In this document: positions 33,601 through 43,611 of the stretch, one piece after another
Layout: each line of letters opens with the position of its first letter
Numbering within the stretch: position 1 is the stretch's first letter
Origin: an uncultured Pigmentiphaga sp.
GTDB taxonomy: Bacteria > Pseudomonadota > Gammaproteobacteria > Burkholderiales > Burkholderiaceae_B
Length of the DNA stretch: 64,000 nucleotides
Reading direction: 5' to 3'
Assembly (NCBI GenBank): GCA_937891425.1
Contig: CALAGD010000051.1
Span: 1-64,000 of the forward strand
The notes under the pieces: model-generated
What the model was told of the DNA's origin: nothing
The model's input: only the letters and a program-made list of their open reading frames with translations
Database searches by the model: none
Position numbers and translations under genes: made by a program

Positions 33601-35088
33601 TCAGATCAGGATCGATGCGATGGCATGTGCACACAATGCCATCAGGGGACCAGGCAACAGCCCAAGCACCAGTACGAGCAGGCCGTTGATGGAGAGCACC
33701 GAGCGGGCAACGGGCGTGGCTTCGAACGGCCGGTTCGCTGCCTCGACCGGCTCGTCGAAGTAGGCAAGCTTCACGACGCGCAGGTAGTAGAACGCGCCGA
33801 TCAGAGAGAACAGCACCGCGACGACTGCGAGCCACAGGTGACCCGCGTGCACCAGTACCTGCAGGACCGCCAGCTTGGCGTAGAAGCCCACGGTTGGCGG
33901 AATGCCGGCCAGCGAAAACATGAGGATGAGGAGCAGGAAGGCGTACCACGGGCTACGACGGTTCAGGCCCTTGAGATCATCCAGCGTTTCGGCTTCGAAA
34001 CCGTCAGCACGAGCCAGCAGAAGAATGATGCCGAAAGTGCCGAGTGTAGTGAGTACGTAGGTGACGAGATAGAACAATGCCGCCGAATAGGCCTCCTCGC
34101 GATACTCGAACCCGTTGCCGGCCAGCATGCCCAGCAGCACGAACGCCATGTGCGCAATCGTGGAATATGCCAGCATGCGCTTGAAATTGGTCTGCGCGAT
34201 GGCGGTGAGGTTACCGATGGCCAGCGACAGCACAGCCAGTACCGCCAGCATCAGTTCCCAATGCTGGGCCAGCGCAGGCAAGGCCTCGCCCAGCAGGCGC
34301 ACCACTACGGCAAACGCAGCCAGCTTCGGCGCTGTGCTCACGAGCAGCGTCACCGGCGTGGGAGCACCATGATAGACATCGGGAACCCACATGTGGAACG
34401 GAACCACACCCAGCTTGAAGGCGAGCCCCGCCACCAGGAACACCAACGCGAACACCAGTACGAGGTCGAAGCGGGCACTGCCCCCAGGCATCAGTTCGCG
34501 CGCGATGGTGGCAAGGTCAAGCGAACCCGTCGCGCCATAAAGCATGGACATGCCATACAGCAGGAACCCCGAGGCCAGCGAGCCCAGCACGAAGTACTTC
34601 ATGGCGGCCTCGATCGAACGCGTCTGGTCACGACGCAAGGCGACTAGGGCGTACACCGACAGCGACATCAGCTCCAGGCCCAGGTAGATGGTGAGCAGAC
34701 TGCCCGCCGATACCATGACCATCTGGCCCAGGGTGGACAACAATGTCAGCACATATAGCTCGCCGCCGCGGGTGGTCATGTCGCGCGGCTGCACGTATCC
34801 CTGTGCGTACGCGAGGGTGACCATGTTGGCGATGTAGACGCACATCTTCAGCAGGTACGACAGATCGTCGACCACATACAGGCTGCTGAACGTGGACCCG
34901 CTGACGCCGTCGGCCCATTGCACGCCGGTGAGGACCACCAGAATGGCCAGGGTGAGCTGGGTGAGCCGATACGTGAGCGCGCGACCGCTTCCCTTCAAGA
35001 AAGCGTCCACGACAAGGACGCCGCAGGCCAGTATCAGGAGAACGATTTCCGGCGCTGCCAGGGCGAAGTTGAGGTTCGAATGTTGCAT
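33601..35088 (-). CDS. nuoN: NADH-quinone oxidoreductase subunit N
   Basis: Antiporter-like membrane subunit of complex I, 495 residues with about 14 hydrophobic segments. Key residues lie in LGLELMSLSVYAL (Glu in helix 5) and in the Lys-bearing PFHMWVPDVYHGAPTPVTLLVSTAPKLA segment. The start at 35088 (MQHSNLNFALAAPEI) is preferred over an in-frame start 13 codons upstream. It is 72 nt downstream of nuoM. Confidence 0.97.
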   Translation of the reverse strand: MQHSNLNFALAAPEIVLLILACGVLVVDAFLKGSGRALTYRLTQLTLAILVVLTGVQWADGVSGSTFSSLYVVDDLSYLLKMCVYIANMVTLAYAQGYVQPRDMTTRGGELYVLTLLSTLGQMVMVSAGSLLTIYLGLELMSLSVYALVALRRDQTRSIEAAMKYFVLGSLASGFLLYGMSMLYGATGSLDLATIARELMPGGSARFDLVLVFALVFLVAGLAFKLGVVPFHMWVPDVYHGAPTPVTLLVSTAPKLAAFAVVVRLLGEALPALAQHWELMLAVLAVLSLAIGNLTAIAQTNFKRMLAYSTIAHMAFVLLGMLAGNGFEYREEAYSAALFYLVTYVLTTLGTFGIILLLARADGFEAETLDDLKGLNRRSPWYAFLLLILMFSLAGIPPTVGFYAKLAVLQVLVHAGHLWLAVVAVLFSLIGAFYYLRVVKLAYFDEPVEAANRPFEATPVARSVLSINGLLVLVLGLLPGPLMALCAHAIASILI

Positions 35089-35160
35089 AGTGGGATACAC
35101 GTCAATTGTCTGCCGGAAGCGGTGCAAGCCACCGCCCCGTATGCGAGCCTGGGCCGTTAT

Positions 35161-36660
35161 CTACAGTTTCGACACCGAAATATGGTCGAGCAGGGCCTGC
35201 ACCGACACGTGCATGACGTCGGTGAAGGGCTTGGGATAAATGCCCATGTACAGCACGGCGATTGCCATCAGCGCAAGGATGGCGAACTCGCGCCCGTTGA
35301 TGTCGCTCATGGAAGCGACATGCTCATTGCCGACCTCGCCGAAGTACACCCGTTTGACCATCCACAGCGAGTACGACGCAGCCAGGATCAGCGACGTTGC
35401 CGCCAGCAGGCCGATCCAGAAGTTGTACTCGACTGCACCCATGATGACCATGAACTCGCCCACGAACCCGCTAGTGGCCGGCAGCCCGCAGTTGGCCATC
35501 GCAAACAGTACGGCAAACGCGGTGAAGCGCGGCATCACGTTGATGACACCACCATAATCAGCGATCTGGCGCGAATGCAGGCGGTCGTAAAGTACGCCAA
35601 TGCAGAAGAACATGGCGCCCGACACGAATCCGTGCGAGATCATCTGGACGATACCACCCTCAATGCCTGCCGTATTGAAGATGAAGAAGCCAAGCGTAAC
35701 GAAGCCCATGTGCGCGACCGACGAATAGGCAACCAGCTTCTTCATGTCTTCCTGAACGATCGCCACCAGGCTGATGTAGATGACGGCAATCAGCGACAGC
35801 GCGATCATGAGGCCCGACAGTGCCTCGGACGCATCGGGCGTGACGGGCAGCGAGAAACGCAGGAAACCGTATGCCCCCAGCTTGAGCATGATGGCAGCCA
35901 GCACGATGGACCCGCCCGTGGGCGCCTCGACGTGCGCATCAGGGAGCCAGGTGTGTACCGGCCACATCGGTACCTTGACCGCGAAACCGGCCAGCAGCGC
36001 GAGGAAGATCAGGATCTGCGCGGTATAACCAAGAGGCAGCTTGTGCCAGGTCTGGATGTCGAAGCTTCCGCCCGAGGCATTCCAGAGATACACGAAGGCC
36101 ACCAGCATGAGGAGCGAACCGAGCAGCGTATAAAGGAAGAACTTGAACGCTGCATAGACGCGGTTGGGCCCGCCCCAGACCCCGATGATGATGTACATCG
36201 GAATCAGCGTGGCTTCGAAGAAGAAGTAGAACAGCAGACCGTCGAGTGCCGAGAACACACCGATCATGAGGCCTGACAGGATGAGGAAGGCCCCCAGGTA
36301 CTGCCCGACGCGGCTGGTGATGACCTCCCAGCCGGCCAGCACGACGATGATCGTGATGAATGCCGTCAGGAGCACGAACCACAACGAGATGCCGTCGACG
36401 CCCAGATGGTAGTAGACGGAAATCGGAGCGATCCACAACGCCTTTTCGACAAATTGCATGTCGGCTGTGCTGGCGTTGAAGCCGGTATATAGCGGAATGG
36501 TAACCAGCAACCCGACCAGGGAGCCCACCAACGCCAGCCAGCGCGCCGGACCCGGGTTGCTGTCCTTTCCGATGAACAGCACCAGAACGCCAAACACGAT
36601 CGGCACGAAGATCGCAAGCGTAAGCCAAGGGAATGAGGAAGACACCATTTCGCTTGCCAT
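35161..36660 (-). CDS. nuoM: NADH-quinone oxidoreductase subunit M
   Basis: Antiporter-like proton-pumping subunit, 499 residues. Typical features: GVDGISLWFVLLTAF, the FFFEATLIPMYIIIGVWGG helix with the essential Glu, and KVPMWPVHTWLPDAHVEAPTGGSIVLAAIMLKLGAYGFLRF with the essential Lys. It starts 4 nt after nuoL. Confidence 0.98.
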   Translation of the reverse strand: MASEMVSSSFPWLTLAIFVPIVFGVLVLFIGKDSNPGPARWLALVGSLVGLLVTIPLYTGFNASTADMQFVEKALWIAPISVYYHLGVDGISLWFVLLTAFITIIVVLAGWEVITSRVGQYLGAFLILSGLMIGVFSALDGLLFYFFFEATLIPMYIIIGVWGGPNRVYAAFKFFLYTLLGSLLMLVAFVYLWNASGGSFDIQTWHKLPLGYTAQILIFLALLAGFAVKVPMWPVHTWLPDAHVEAPTGGSIVLAAIMLKLGAYGFLRFSLPVTPDASEALSGLMIALSLIAVIYISLVAIVQEDMKKLVAYSSVAHMGFVTLGFFIFNTAGIEGGIVQMISHGFVSGAMFFCIGVLYDRLHSRQIADYGGVINVMPRFTAFAVLFAMANCGLPATSGFVGEFMVIMGAVEYNFWIGLLAATSLILAASYSLWMVKRVYFGEVGNEHVASMSDINGREFAILALMAIAVLYMGIYPKPFTDVMHVSVQALLDHISVSKL

Positions 36661-36664
36661 CTTA

Positions 36665-38698
36665 TTAGATCAGAACAAAGAAGGTTATCAGCGCAAGCAC
36701 GCCAACGATCATCGAAAAAGCGTAGTGGTAGATGTAGCCCGACTGGAGATGACGGGATACTGCAGCGATCATGCCGACCACACGCGCGCTACCGTTGATG
36801 ATGATGCCGTCGAGCAGTCCGCGGTCACCACCTTGCCACAAGCCACGGCCAAGCGCCTTGGCCCCACGGGCGATGACATTCTCGTTGAACCAGTCGAAGT
36901 AGTACTTGTTCTCGAGAATCCTGACGATGCCGGACAGATTGCGACGCAAGGCTGCCCCGGCCTGCGGACGGTACAGGCAGGTGTACCAGGCGATCACGGC
37001 GCCGGCCACGACAAGCCAGAATGGCAGCGTGACGAACCCGTGCAGACCAAACTCGAGCCAACCGTGGAAATGCGCTGCCAGGGTCGCCATGGCAGGGTGG
37101 TCCTTGAAGACCGTGATCACGCCTGAGAAGAAATCGCCGAACAGCATGGGCTTGATGGCGATGGCCCCGATGATGACCGACGGGATAGCAAGCAGCACCA
37201 GCGGCAGCGTGACGACCCAGGGCGACTCGTGCGGCGTGCCGCCGTGGTGGCCGTGCTCGTCGGCATGCGCACCGTGCTTGGCGTCAGCCTCGTGTCCGTG
37301 CGCTCCTGCCGCGTCACCGAACCGTTCCTTGCCGTGGAACACCACGAAGTACAGGCGGAACGAGTAGACCGAAGTAACGAATACACCGATCAGCGTGGCG
37401 TAATACGCAAAGGAAGCACCCCAGACGTTGGCCGCGTGCGCCGCCTCGATGATGTGTTCCTTTGAGTAGAAGCCCGAGAAGAACGGCGTTCCCACCAGGG
37501 CCAGGGTACCGATCAGGAAGGTGATCCAGGTGATCGGCATGTACTTGCGCATGCCGCCCATGTTGCGGATGTCCTGGTCGTGATGCATGCCGATGATGAC
37601 CGAGCCCGCCCCCAGGAACAACAGCGCCTTGAAGAAGGCGTGGGTCATGAGGTGGAAAATGGCCACCGAGTAGGCCGACGCGCCCAGGGCAACCGTCATG
37701 TAACCCAGCTGCGAAAGCGTGGAGTACGCGATCACGCGCTTGATGTCGTACTGGATGATGCCCAGGATACCCAGGAACAGTGCGCCGATGGCACCAATCA
37801 CGATGATGAGCGACAGCACTGTATTGCTGTACTCATAAATGGGAGAGAACCGCGCGACCATGAAGATACCGGCAGTCACCATGGTAGCCGCGTGGATCAG
37901 CGCGGAGATGGGCGTGGGACCTTCCATCGAGTCGGGCAACCAGCTGTGGAGCGGCACTTGCGCCGATTTGCCCATGGCACCAACGAACAGCGCTATGCAC
38001 GCTACGGTAAGAAGTTGCCAGTCGGTGCCCGGGAAGCCGAGGGTAGCCAGCCGGTCGGCCTGGCTGAAGACCTCCTTGTAGGCGAACGTGCCGGTGTAGG
38101 CGTACAGCAGCCCGATGCCCAGGATGAAACCGAAGTCACCCACACGGTTGATCAGGAACGCCTTGAGGTTGGCGAAGACCGCGGTCGGCCGCGTATACCA
38201 GAAGCCGATGAGCAGATAAGACACCAGACCCACGGCTTCCCACCCGAAAAAGAGCTGGAGCATGTTGTTCGACATGACCAGCATCAGCATCGAGAAGGTG
38301 AACAGCGAAATATACGAGAAGAACCGCTGGTAGCCCGGGTCGTCCGCCATGTAGCCGATGGTGTAGATGTGCACCATCAGCGACACCGACGTGACCACGA
38401 CCATCATCATGGCGGACAGCGTGTCGATGAGGAAGCCGATCTCGATGCGGACGTTGCCCAACAGCGTCCAGGTGTAGACCGTACCGTTGAACACCGTGCC
38501 GTCGAGCGCCTGCATGAGTGCGATGACCGAACCCACCGCCGAGATGGCTACCCCGGCGATGGTGATGAGGTGCGACGCACGTCGCCCGATGACGGCCCGG
38601 CCAAGCAGGAAGCTGGTACCCAGCGTGCCCGCGATGATGGATGCAACGAGCGGAGCGAATGCGATCAGCAAATATAGAGAAGGTACACCGTTGTTCAT
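36665..38698 (-). CDS. nuoL: NADH-quinone oxidoreductase subunit L
   Basis: Largest membrane subunit, 677 residues, with the long C-terminal lateral helix. Antiporter motifs: FFGWEAVGLVSYLLIGFW (Glu), GKSAQVPLHSWLPDSMEGPTPISALIHAATMVTAG (Lys). A His/Asp-rich loop (AHGHEADAKHGAHADEHGHHGG) near residue 480 is notable and could bind metal, though such loops vary between species. It starts 16 nt after nuoK. Confidence 0.98.
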   Translation of the reverse strand: MNNGVPSLYLLIAFAPLVASIIAGTLGTSFLLGRAVIGRRASHLITIAGVAISAVGSVIALMQALDGTVFNGTVYTWTLLGNVRIEIGFLIDTLSAMMMVVVTSVSLMVHIYTIGYMADDPGYQRFFSYISLFTFSMLMLVMSNNMLQLFFGWEAVGLVSYLLIGFWYTRPTAVFANLKAFLINRVGDFGFILGIGLLYAYTGTFAYKEVFSQADRLATLGFPGTDWQLLTVACIALFVGAMGKSAQVPLHSWLPDSMEGPTPISALIHAATMVTAGIFMVARFSPIYEYSNTVLSLIIVIGAIGALFLGILGIIQYDIKRVIAYSTLSQLGYMTVALGASAYSVAIFHLMTHAFFKALLFLGAGSVIIGMHHDQDIRNMGGMRKYMPITWITFLIGTLALVGTPFFSGFYSKEHIIEAAHAANVWGASFAYYATLIGVFVTSVYSFRLYFVVFHGKERFGDAAGAHGHEADAKHGAHADEHGHHGGTPHESPWVVTLPLVLLAIPSVIIGAIAIKPMLFGDFFSGVITVFKDHPAMATLAAHFHGWLEFGLHGFVTLPFWLVVAGAVIAWYTCLYRPQAGAALRRNLSGIVRILENKYYFDWFNENVIARGAKALGRGLWQGGDRGLLDGIIINGSARVVGMIAAVSRHLQSGYIYHYAFSMIVGVLALITFFVLI

Positions 38699-38714
38699 TT
38701 TTCCAGTCCGCCGT

Positions 38715-39026
38715 TCAACCCTTGAGCCTGTCGAGCTCGTCTACGTTGATGGAGTCGAGATTACGGAACAGCAACACCAGAATGGCCAGCCCGATCGCGG
38801 CCTCCGTGGCGGCAACAGTCAGGATGAAGAACACGAACACCTGACCCTCAACATTCCCGCTCCATGCCGAGAACGCCACAAAATTGATGTTGACGGCGAG
38901 CAGTACCAGCTCGATGCACATCAGCAGCACGATCAGATTGCGCCGGTTCCAGAAAATGCCGAACACGCCAAGCGCGAACAGGATTGCGCCCAGCACCAGG
39001 TAGTGGCCAAGGGTGAGCGTCATCAT
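38715..39026 (-). CDS. nuoK: NADH-quinone oxidoreductase subunit K
   Basis: Three-helix membrane subunit of 103 residues. The conserved glutamates lie in LLMCIELVLLAVNINFVAF and in AATEAAIGLAILVLLFR. It overlaps the nuoJ stop by 4 nt; the second Met (MTLTLGHYLV) could also serve as start. Confidence 0.97.
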   Translation of the reverse strand: MMTLTLGHYLVLGAILFALGVFGIFWNRRNLIVLLMCIELVLLAVNINFVAFSAWSGNVEGQVFVFFILTVAATEAAIGLAILVLLFRNLDSINVDELDRLKG

Positions 39027-39679
39027 GAGCGTTCTCCAGCAGAGGCGGTGGAATTGGACGCGGCAGCACCACCGACCGGGTTCTGGCGCGGTTGCGCCGG
39101 CATGCTTACGAGGCGCAGGCGGTCGGCGGGATGCACCTTGTGCTGCTCGGCGGGGTCATTGCGCTTCACGTCGGCGCGCTTGCGCAGGGTGAGCGAGATG
39201 GCCGCGACCATGCCCACCAGCAGGACCACCGCCGCCACTTCGATGGCGAAGATGTAATCGGTGTACATCGCTGTACCCACCGCCAGCGTGTTGTTGTAGT
39301 CGGCAGGGTACGTGGGCAGAGGCCTGGACGGATCGAACCAGGTCGCACCCAGCACGAACGCCATCTCGGCCACCATGATGCCGGCGATCACCAGCCCCAG
39401 CGGCAGGTACGTACGCACGCCCTTGCGCAACTGGCTCATGTCGATGTCGAGCATCATGACCACGAAGAGGAACAGCACCATCACGGCGCCCACATAGACC
39501 AGGACCAGCAACAGGCCCAGGAACTCGACACCGATCATGACCCACAGCATGGATGCGGTGAAGAACGACAGCACGAGATGCATCGCGGCTGTGACCGGGT
39601 TGCGAGCGGTAACCGTGCGATAGGCCGCGATCACCAGTATGGCGGCCAGCACGTAGAACAATACGGTGATGAATGTCAT
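39023..39679 (-). CDS. nuoJ: NADH-quinone oxidoreductase subunit J
   Basis: Membrane subunit with five hydrophobic segments, 218 residues. VEFLGLLLVLVYVGAVMVLFLFVVMMLDI is the highly conserved third helix with its pi-bulge tyrosine. The hydrophilic C-terminal tail (about 45 residues) is typical of betaproteobacteria. Overlaps nuoK by 4 nt. Confidence 0.97.
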   Translation of the reverse strand: MTFITVLFYVLAAILVIAAYRTVTARNPVTAAMHLVLSFFTASMLWVMIGVEFLGLLLVLVYVGAVMVLFLFVVMMLDIDMSQLRKGVRTYLPLGLVIAGIMVAEMAFVLGATWFDPSRPLPTYPADYNNTLAVGTAMYTDYIFAIEVAAVVLLVGMVAAISLTLRKRADVKRNDPAEQHKVHPADRLRLVSMPAQPRQNPVGGAAASNSTASAGERS

Positions 39680-39700
39680 GATTTCCTGCTCTGTATCGGC

Positions 39701-40192
39701 TTACCGGTAGCGCGCATCCTTTGCACGGTTCTCGGCAATTTCTTTTTCGTAACGATCTCCGATGGCCAGCAGCATGTCCTTGGTCATGTAGAGATCGCCG
39801 CGTTTTTCACCGTGATATTCGTAAATGTGCGTCTCCACGATGGAGTCGACCGGACAGCTTTCCTCGCAGAAACCGCAGAAGATGCACTTGGTGAGGTCGA
39901 TCTCGTAGCGTGTGGTACGCCGGGAGCCGTCTTCACGAACATCGGAGTCGATGGTGATGGCCAGTGCAGGACATACGGCCTCACACAACTTGCAGGCAAT
40001 GCAACGCTCTTCGCCGTTGGGATAACGGCGCAACGCGTGCAGTCCGCGAAAACGCGGTGACGTCGGCGTTTTCTCCTCGGGGTAATACTGCGTGACCTTG
40101 CGCTGGAACACGTACTTCCCGGTCAGCTTCAGGCCCTTGAGCAGCTCGGTCAGCATGAAACTGCCGAGAAAATCCTTGATGGCTTGAGTCAT
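39701..40192 (-). CDS. nuoI: NADH-quinone oxidoreductase subunit I
   Basis: Peripheral-arm ferredoxin-type subunit carrying two 4Fe-4S clusters (N6a and N6b), 163 residues. Cluster motifs: CIACKLCEAVCP and CIFCGFCEESCP. N-terminal FRGLHALRRYPNGEERC matches the family. It starts 24 nt after the nuoH stop. Confidence 0.98.
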   Translation of the reverse strand: MTQAIKDFLGSFMLTELLKGLKLTGKYVFQRKVTQYYPEEKTPTSPRFRGLHALRRYPNGEERCIACKLCEAVCPALAITIDSDVREDGSRRTTRYEIDLTKCIFCGFCEESCPVDSIVETHIYEYHGEKRGDLYMTKDMLLAIGDRYEKEIAENRAKDARYR

Positions 40193-40216
40193 GGTGCTTT
40201 CCTGTCCAGTACCGGG

Positions 40217-41284
40217 TTACCGCCAGATGTTGAGAGGCGTCTGCAGCCAAACTGCAAGGAGAACGAGCCAGATGAGCGTGAAGGGGATGAACACCTTCCA
40301 GCCCAGGCGCATGATCTGGTCGTAACGATAGCGCGGGAACGAGGCCCGGAACCAGATGAACAGCGAGACGACGACGAAGGTTTTCAGGAAGAGCCAGAGC
40401 CAGCCCGGAACCCAGGTGAAGGGCGCGAAGCCGAAGGGGGCATCCCAGCCGCCAAGGAACATGATTGACGCGAGACACGACAGCAGGATCATGTTCGCAT
40501 ATTCGGCCAGGAAGAACAGGGCAAAGCCCATGCCCGAATATTCCACCATGTGCCCGGCGACGATCTCGGACTCGCCTTCCACTACGTCGAACGGGTGCCG
40601 GTTGGTTTCCGCCACTGCCGATATGACGTAGATGACGAACAGCGGGAGCATGGGCAGCCAGTTCCACGACAGGAAGTTCAGCTTCATGTCGGCGAACGTG
40701 CCGCGCAGCTGGACGTTGACGATGTCGCTGAGGTTGAGGCTGCCTGACACCAGCAGCACGGCTACCAGAATGAAACCGATGGCCAGTTCGTACGACAACA
40801 TCTGCGCGGAAGCCCGCATGGCGCCCAGGAAAGCATATTTGGAGTTGGATGCCCACCCGGCAATGATCACACCGTAGACGCCCACCGAGGTGATCGCCAT
40901 GATGTACAGCAGGCCGGCGTTGACGTTGGCAAGCACCACTTCAGGCCCGAACGGAATGACTGCCCATGCGGCAAAGGCCGGCATCAGCACCACCATGGGC
41001 GCCACGATGTACAGGACCTTGTTGGCCTGCGCCGGGGTGATGACTTCCTTGAAGAGCAGTTTGAAAACGTCGGCGAAAGCTTGCAGCAGGCCGTAAGGTC
41101 CGACCCGGTTCGGCCCCTTGCGCACGTGCATGGCCGCAATCAGCTTGCGCTCCCAGTAGGTGAGATAGGCCACTGAGAGAATGAGCGGAACCAGGATGCA
41201 GATGATGCCCAGAAGAATCCAGACCACCGTCCAGATCTGGGGGCCGAGCAGCGATTCGCCGAAATTGTGGATAGTGTCGAGCAT
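40217..41284 (-). CDS. nuoH: NADH-quinone oxidoreductase subunit H
   Basis: Membrane subunit forming part of the quinone chamber, 355 residues and about eight helices. YWERKLIAAMHVRKGPNRVGPYGLLQAFADVFKLLFKE, AETNRHPFDVVEGESEIVAGHMVEYSGM and FIWFRASFPRYRYDQIMRLGWK are all diagnostic. Its ATG (41284) overlaps the nuoG stop (ATGA). Confidence 0.98.
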   Translation of the reverse strand: MLDTIHNFGESLLGPQIWTVVWILLGIICILVPLILSVAYLTYWERKLIAAMHVRKGPNRVGPYGLLQAFADVFKLLFKEVITPAQANKVLYIVAPMVVLMPAFAAWAVIPFGPEVVLANVNAGLLYIMAITSVGVYGVIIAGWASNSKYAFLGAMRASAQMLSYELAIGFILVAVLLVSGSLNLSDIVNVQLRGTFADMKLNFLSWNWLPMLPLFVIYVISAVAETNRHPFDVVEGESEIVAGHMVEYSGMGFALFFLAEYANMILLSCLASIMFLGGWDAPFGFAPFTWVPGWLWLFLKTFVVVSLFIWFRASFPRYRYDQIMRLGWKVFIPFTLIWLVLLAVWLQTPLNIWR

Positions 41285-43611
41285 CAGACGCGCTCCACGA
41301 TGATGTTGCCAACACAAGCACCCAGCGCCGCAGTGCTGGCGTGCGCTGCAGCAATGCGCACAGCGCCGTCCGCCAGACTGTTGTCGGCGCAGGCCTCCAG
41401 ACGTACCGAACCCGCCGCGCCCCGCACAAGCACGGTGTCGCCGTCAGCCACACCGAGCTGGGCGAGCGTACGCGGATTCATGCGCGCTCTCGGCGCGGCT
41501 GCGGCCGGCGTGGCCTGGAGCGAACGCGCCCGACGCACGATGGCGTCGCTGAAGTAAATGGGGACGTCGGCCACCCGCTCGACCCCCGTTGCGGAGACGT
41601 TCCCACTGCCGAGCTTGCCTTCAAGCCTATTGGACAGCTTCTCGGTGAGCGCCCCCAGGACCGAATCGCGTACGGCTTCTGACGTTTCTTCATCGAAGCC
41701 GGGCAAATGGAGCACGTTGCCCAGCACGCGCAGCACCTTCCAGGCGGGACGCGCGGCACCTTGAGGCGGTACCGTTCCCTTGAAGCTCTGGACCTGGCCA
41801 GCAAGGTTGATGAAGGTACCCGACGTTTCGGTGAAGGGCGTTACGGGCAACATGACATGTGCCCAGTCTTCGGCCGCCGAACGATAGGTGGTGAGGGCCA
41901 CGTTGAACTGTGCATTGCGCAGCACTTCGACTGCCCCAGCGCCCTGGGCAGTGTCGAGCAGCGGCTCGACATTGAGCACGACGTACGACTTGAGCGGCGC
42001 AGCCAGCATTGCGACCGCATTCTTGCCGTTGCGTTGCGGTGTGGCACCGGCCACATAACCGCCCACCGCGTTGCCTCCGACCGGAAGGAAACCGAAGTTC
42101 GCCCCGGCAAGGTTGGCGACTGCCTGGGCATTGAGCGCGATCTGCGTCGCTGCCGGCGACTCGAGCACCGCACGCCCCAGCCAGATGGCAACCTTCGATC
42201 CGGTGGACAGGCTGCGCGCAATGGCTTCGGCCTGTTCCGACGGCTGTACGCCAGCGAGCTCCGCGGGTATCTCGGTTTGCCGGATGCGCGCCAGCGCCAC
42301 CAGCACTTCTGCCACCGCATGCGCCAGCGCACTGGGCCGGACGGTGTAACGCGCGCTGATGGGCAGGAACCAGTCGTCGGCGGCAACGTCAATCGACAGG
42401 ACTTCAGTGCCCCGCTTCGCGGCCTGGCGCAGCCGCTGCGTGATGAGCGGCTGGTCGGCGCGCATGAAACCCCCGATGACGAGGACGCGATCGAGATCGG
42501 CAATTTCCGATACGCGCATGCCGAGCCAAGGCGCGCCGGTGAGAGCACTGTCGAAGGCGGGATCGAGCTGACGGAGGCGGAAATCGATGTTGTCGGAGCC
42601 CAGGGCCCGCACGAGACGTGCGAGCAAGGCAAATTCTTCCGTAGTGGAATACTCGGCTGCGAGGGCACCGATCTGGCCCGCACCAAAGCTTTCCTTCACC
42701 TGACCCAGGCCGGACGCCACGACCTCGAGCGCTTCCTGCCAGTCGGCTTCGCGCCAGGTGCCATCGGCATTGCGGATCATGGGCGCGGTGAGGCGGTCTG
42801 CGGTATTCAGGCCTTCATAGGAAAAGCGGTCGCGGTCGGAAATCCAGCACTCATTGACTTCTTCGTTCTCGTAGGGCACGACGCGCATGACACGATCGCG
42901 CAGCACCTGCACGATGATGTTCGCGCCCAGGCTGTCGTGCGGGCTGACGGAACGGCGACGGGCCAGCTCCCAGGTGCGCGCCGTGAACCGGAACGGCTTG
43001 GAAAGCAGCGCACCCACGGGGCAGAGGTCGATCATGTTGCCCGACAGTTCGGATTCGACCGCTCGACCCACGAACGTGGTGATCTCGGAGAACTCGCCGC
43101 GGTTGAGCATGCCCAGTTCCATGATGCCGGCGATTTCCTGGCCGAACCGGACACAACGCGTGCAATGAATGCACCGCTGCATGGCTTCGGCAGAAATCAG
43201 CGGGCCCATGTTCTTGTGGAACACGACGCGCTTCTCTTCCTGATAGCGCGAAGCGCTTTGACCATATCCGACGGAGAGGTCCTGCAGCTGGCATTCACCA
43301 CCCTGGTCGCACACCGGACAGTCGAGCGGGTGGTTGATCAGGAGAAACTCCATGACCGCCTTCTGCGCTGCGATGGCTTTCTCGGAGCGCGTATGCACCA
43401 CCATGCCCTGGGTGACCGGCGTGGCACAGGCAGGCAAGGCCTTGGGCGCTTTCTCGACTTCGACCAGGCACATGCGGCAGTTGGCCGCAATCGACAACTT
43501 CTTGTGATAACAGAAATGCGGTATGTACACGCCCAGCTTGTTGGCAGCATGCATCACCATGCTGCCTTCCGGCACTTGAACCGGCTTGCCGTCGATCGTG
43601 AGTTCAACCAT
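41284..43611 (-). CDS. nuoG: NADH-quinone oxidoreductase subunit G
   Basis: Peripheral-arm subunit of 775 residues. The N-terminal 2Fe-2S ligands are in HFCYHKKLSIAANCRMCLV, followed by the HxxxC cluster (HPLDCPVCDQGGECQLQD) and RCIHCTRCVRFGQEI. A molybdopterin-oxidoreductase-like fold follows, with no cofactor expected. The start at 43611 (MVELTIDGKPVQV) overlaps the nuoF stop by one base; the 8-codon longer frame is rejected. Confidence 0.97.
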   Translation of the reverse strand: MVELTIDGKPVQVPEGSMVMHAANKLGVYIPHFCYHKKLSIAANCRMCLVEVEKAPKALPACATPVTQGMVVHTRSEKAIAAQKAVMEFLLINHPLDCPVCDQGGECQLQDLSVGYGQSASRYQEEKRVVFHKNMGPLISAEAMQRCIHCTRCVRFGQEIAGIMELGMLNRGEFSEITTFVGRAVESELSGNMIDLCPVGALLSKPFRFTARTWELARRRSVSPHDSLGANIIVQVLRDRVMRVVPYENEEVNECWISDRDRFSYEGLNTADRLTAPMIRNADGTWREADWQEALEVVASGLGQVKESFGAGQIGALAAEYSTTEEFALLARLVRALGSDNIDFRLRQLDPAFDSALTGAPWLGMRVSEIADLDRVLVIGGFMRADQPLITQRLRQAAKRGTEVLSIDVAADDWFLPISARYTVRPSALAHAVAEVLVALARIRQTEIPAELAGVQPSEQAEAIARSLSTGSKVAIWLGRAVLESPAATQIALNAQAVANLAGANFGFLPVGGNAVGGYVAGATPQRNGKNAVAMLAAPLKSYVVLNVEPLLDTAQGAGAVEVLRNAQFNVALTTYRSAAEDWAHVMLPVTPFTETSGTFINLAGQVQSFKGTVPPQGAARPAWKVLRVLGNVLHLPGFDEETSEAVRDSVLGALTEKLSNRLEGKLGSGNVSATGVERVADVPIYFSDAIVRRARSLQATPAAAAPRARMNPRTLAQLGVADGDTVLVRGAAGSVRLEACADNSLADGAVRIAAAHASTAALGACVGNIIVERV

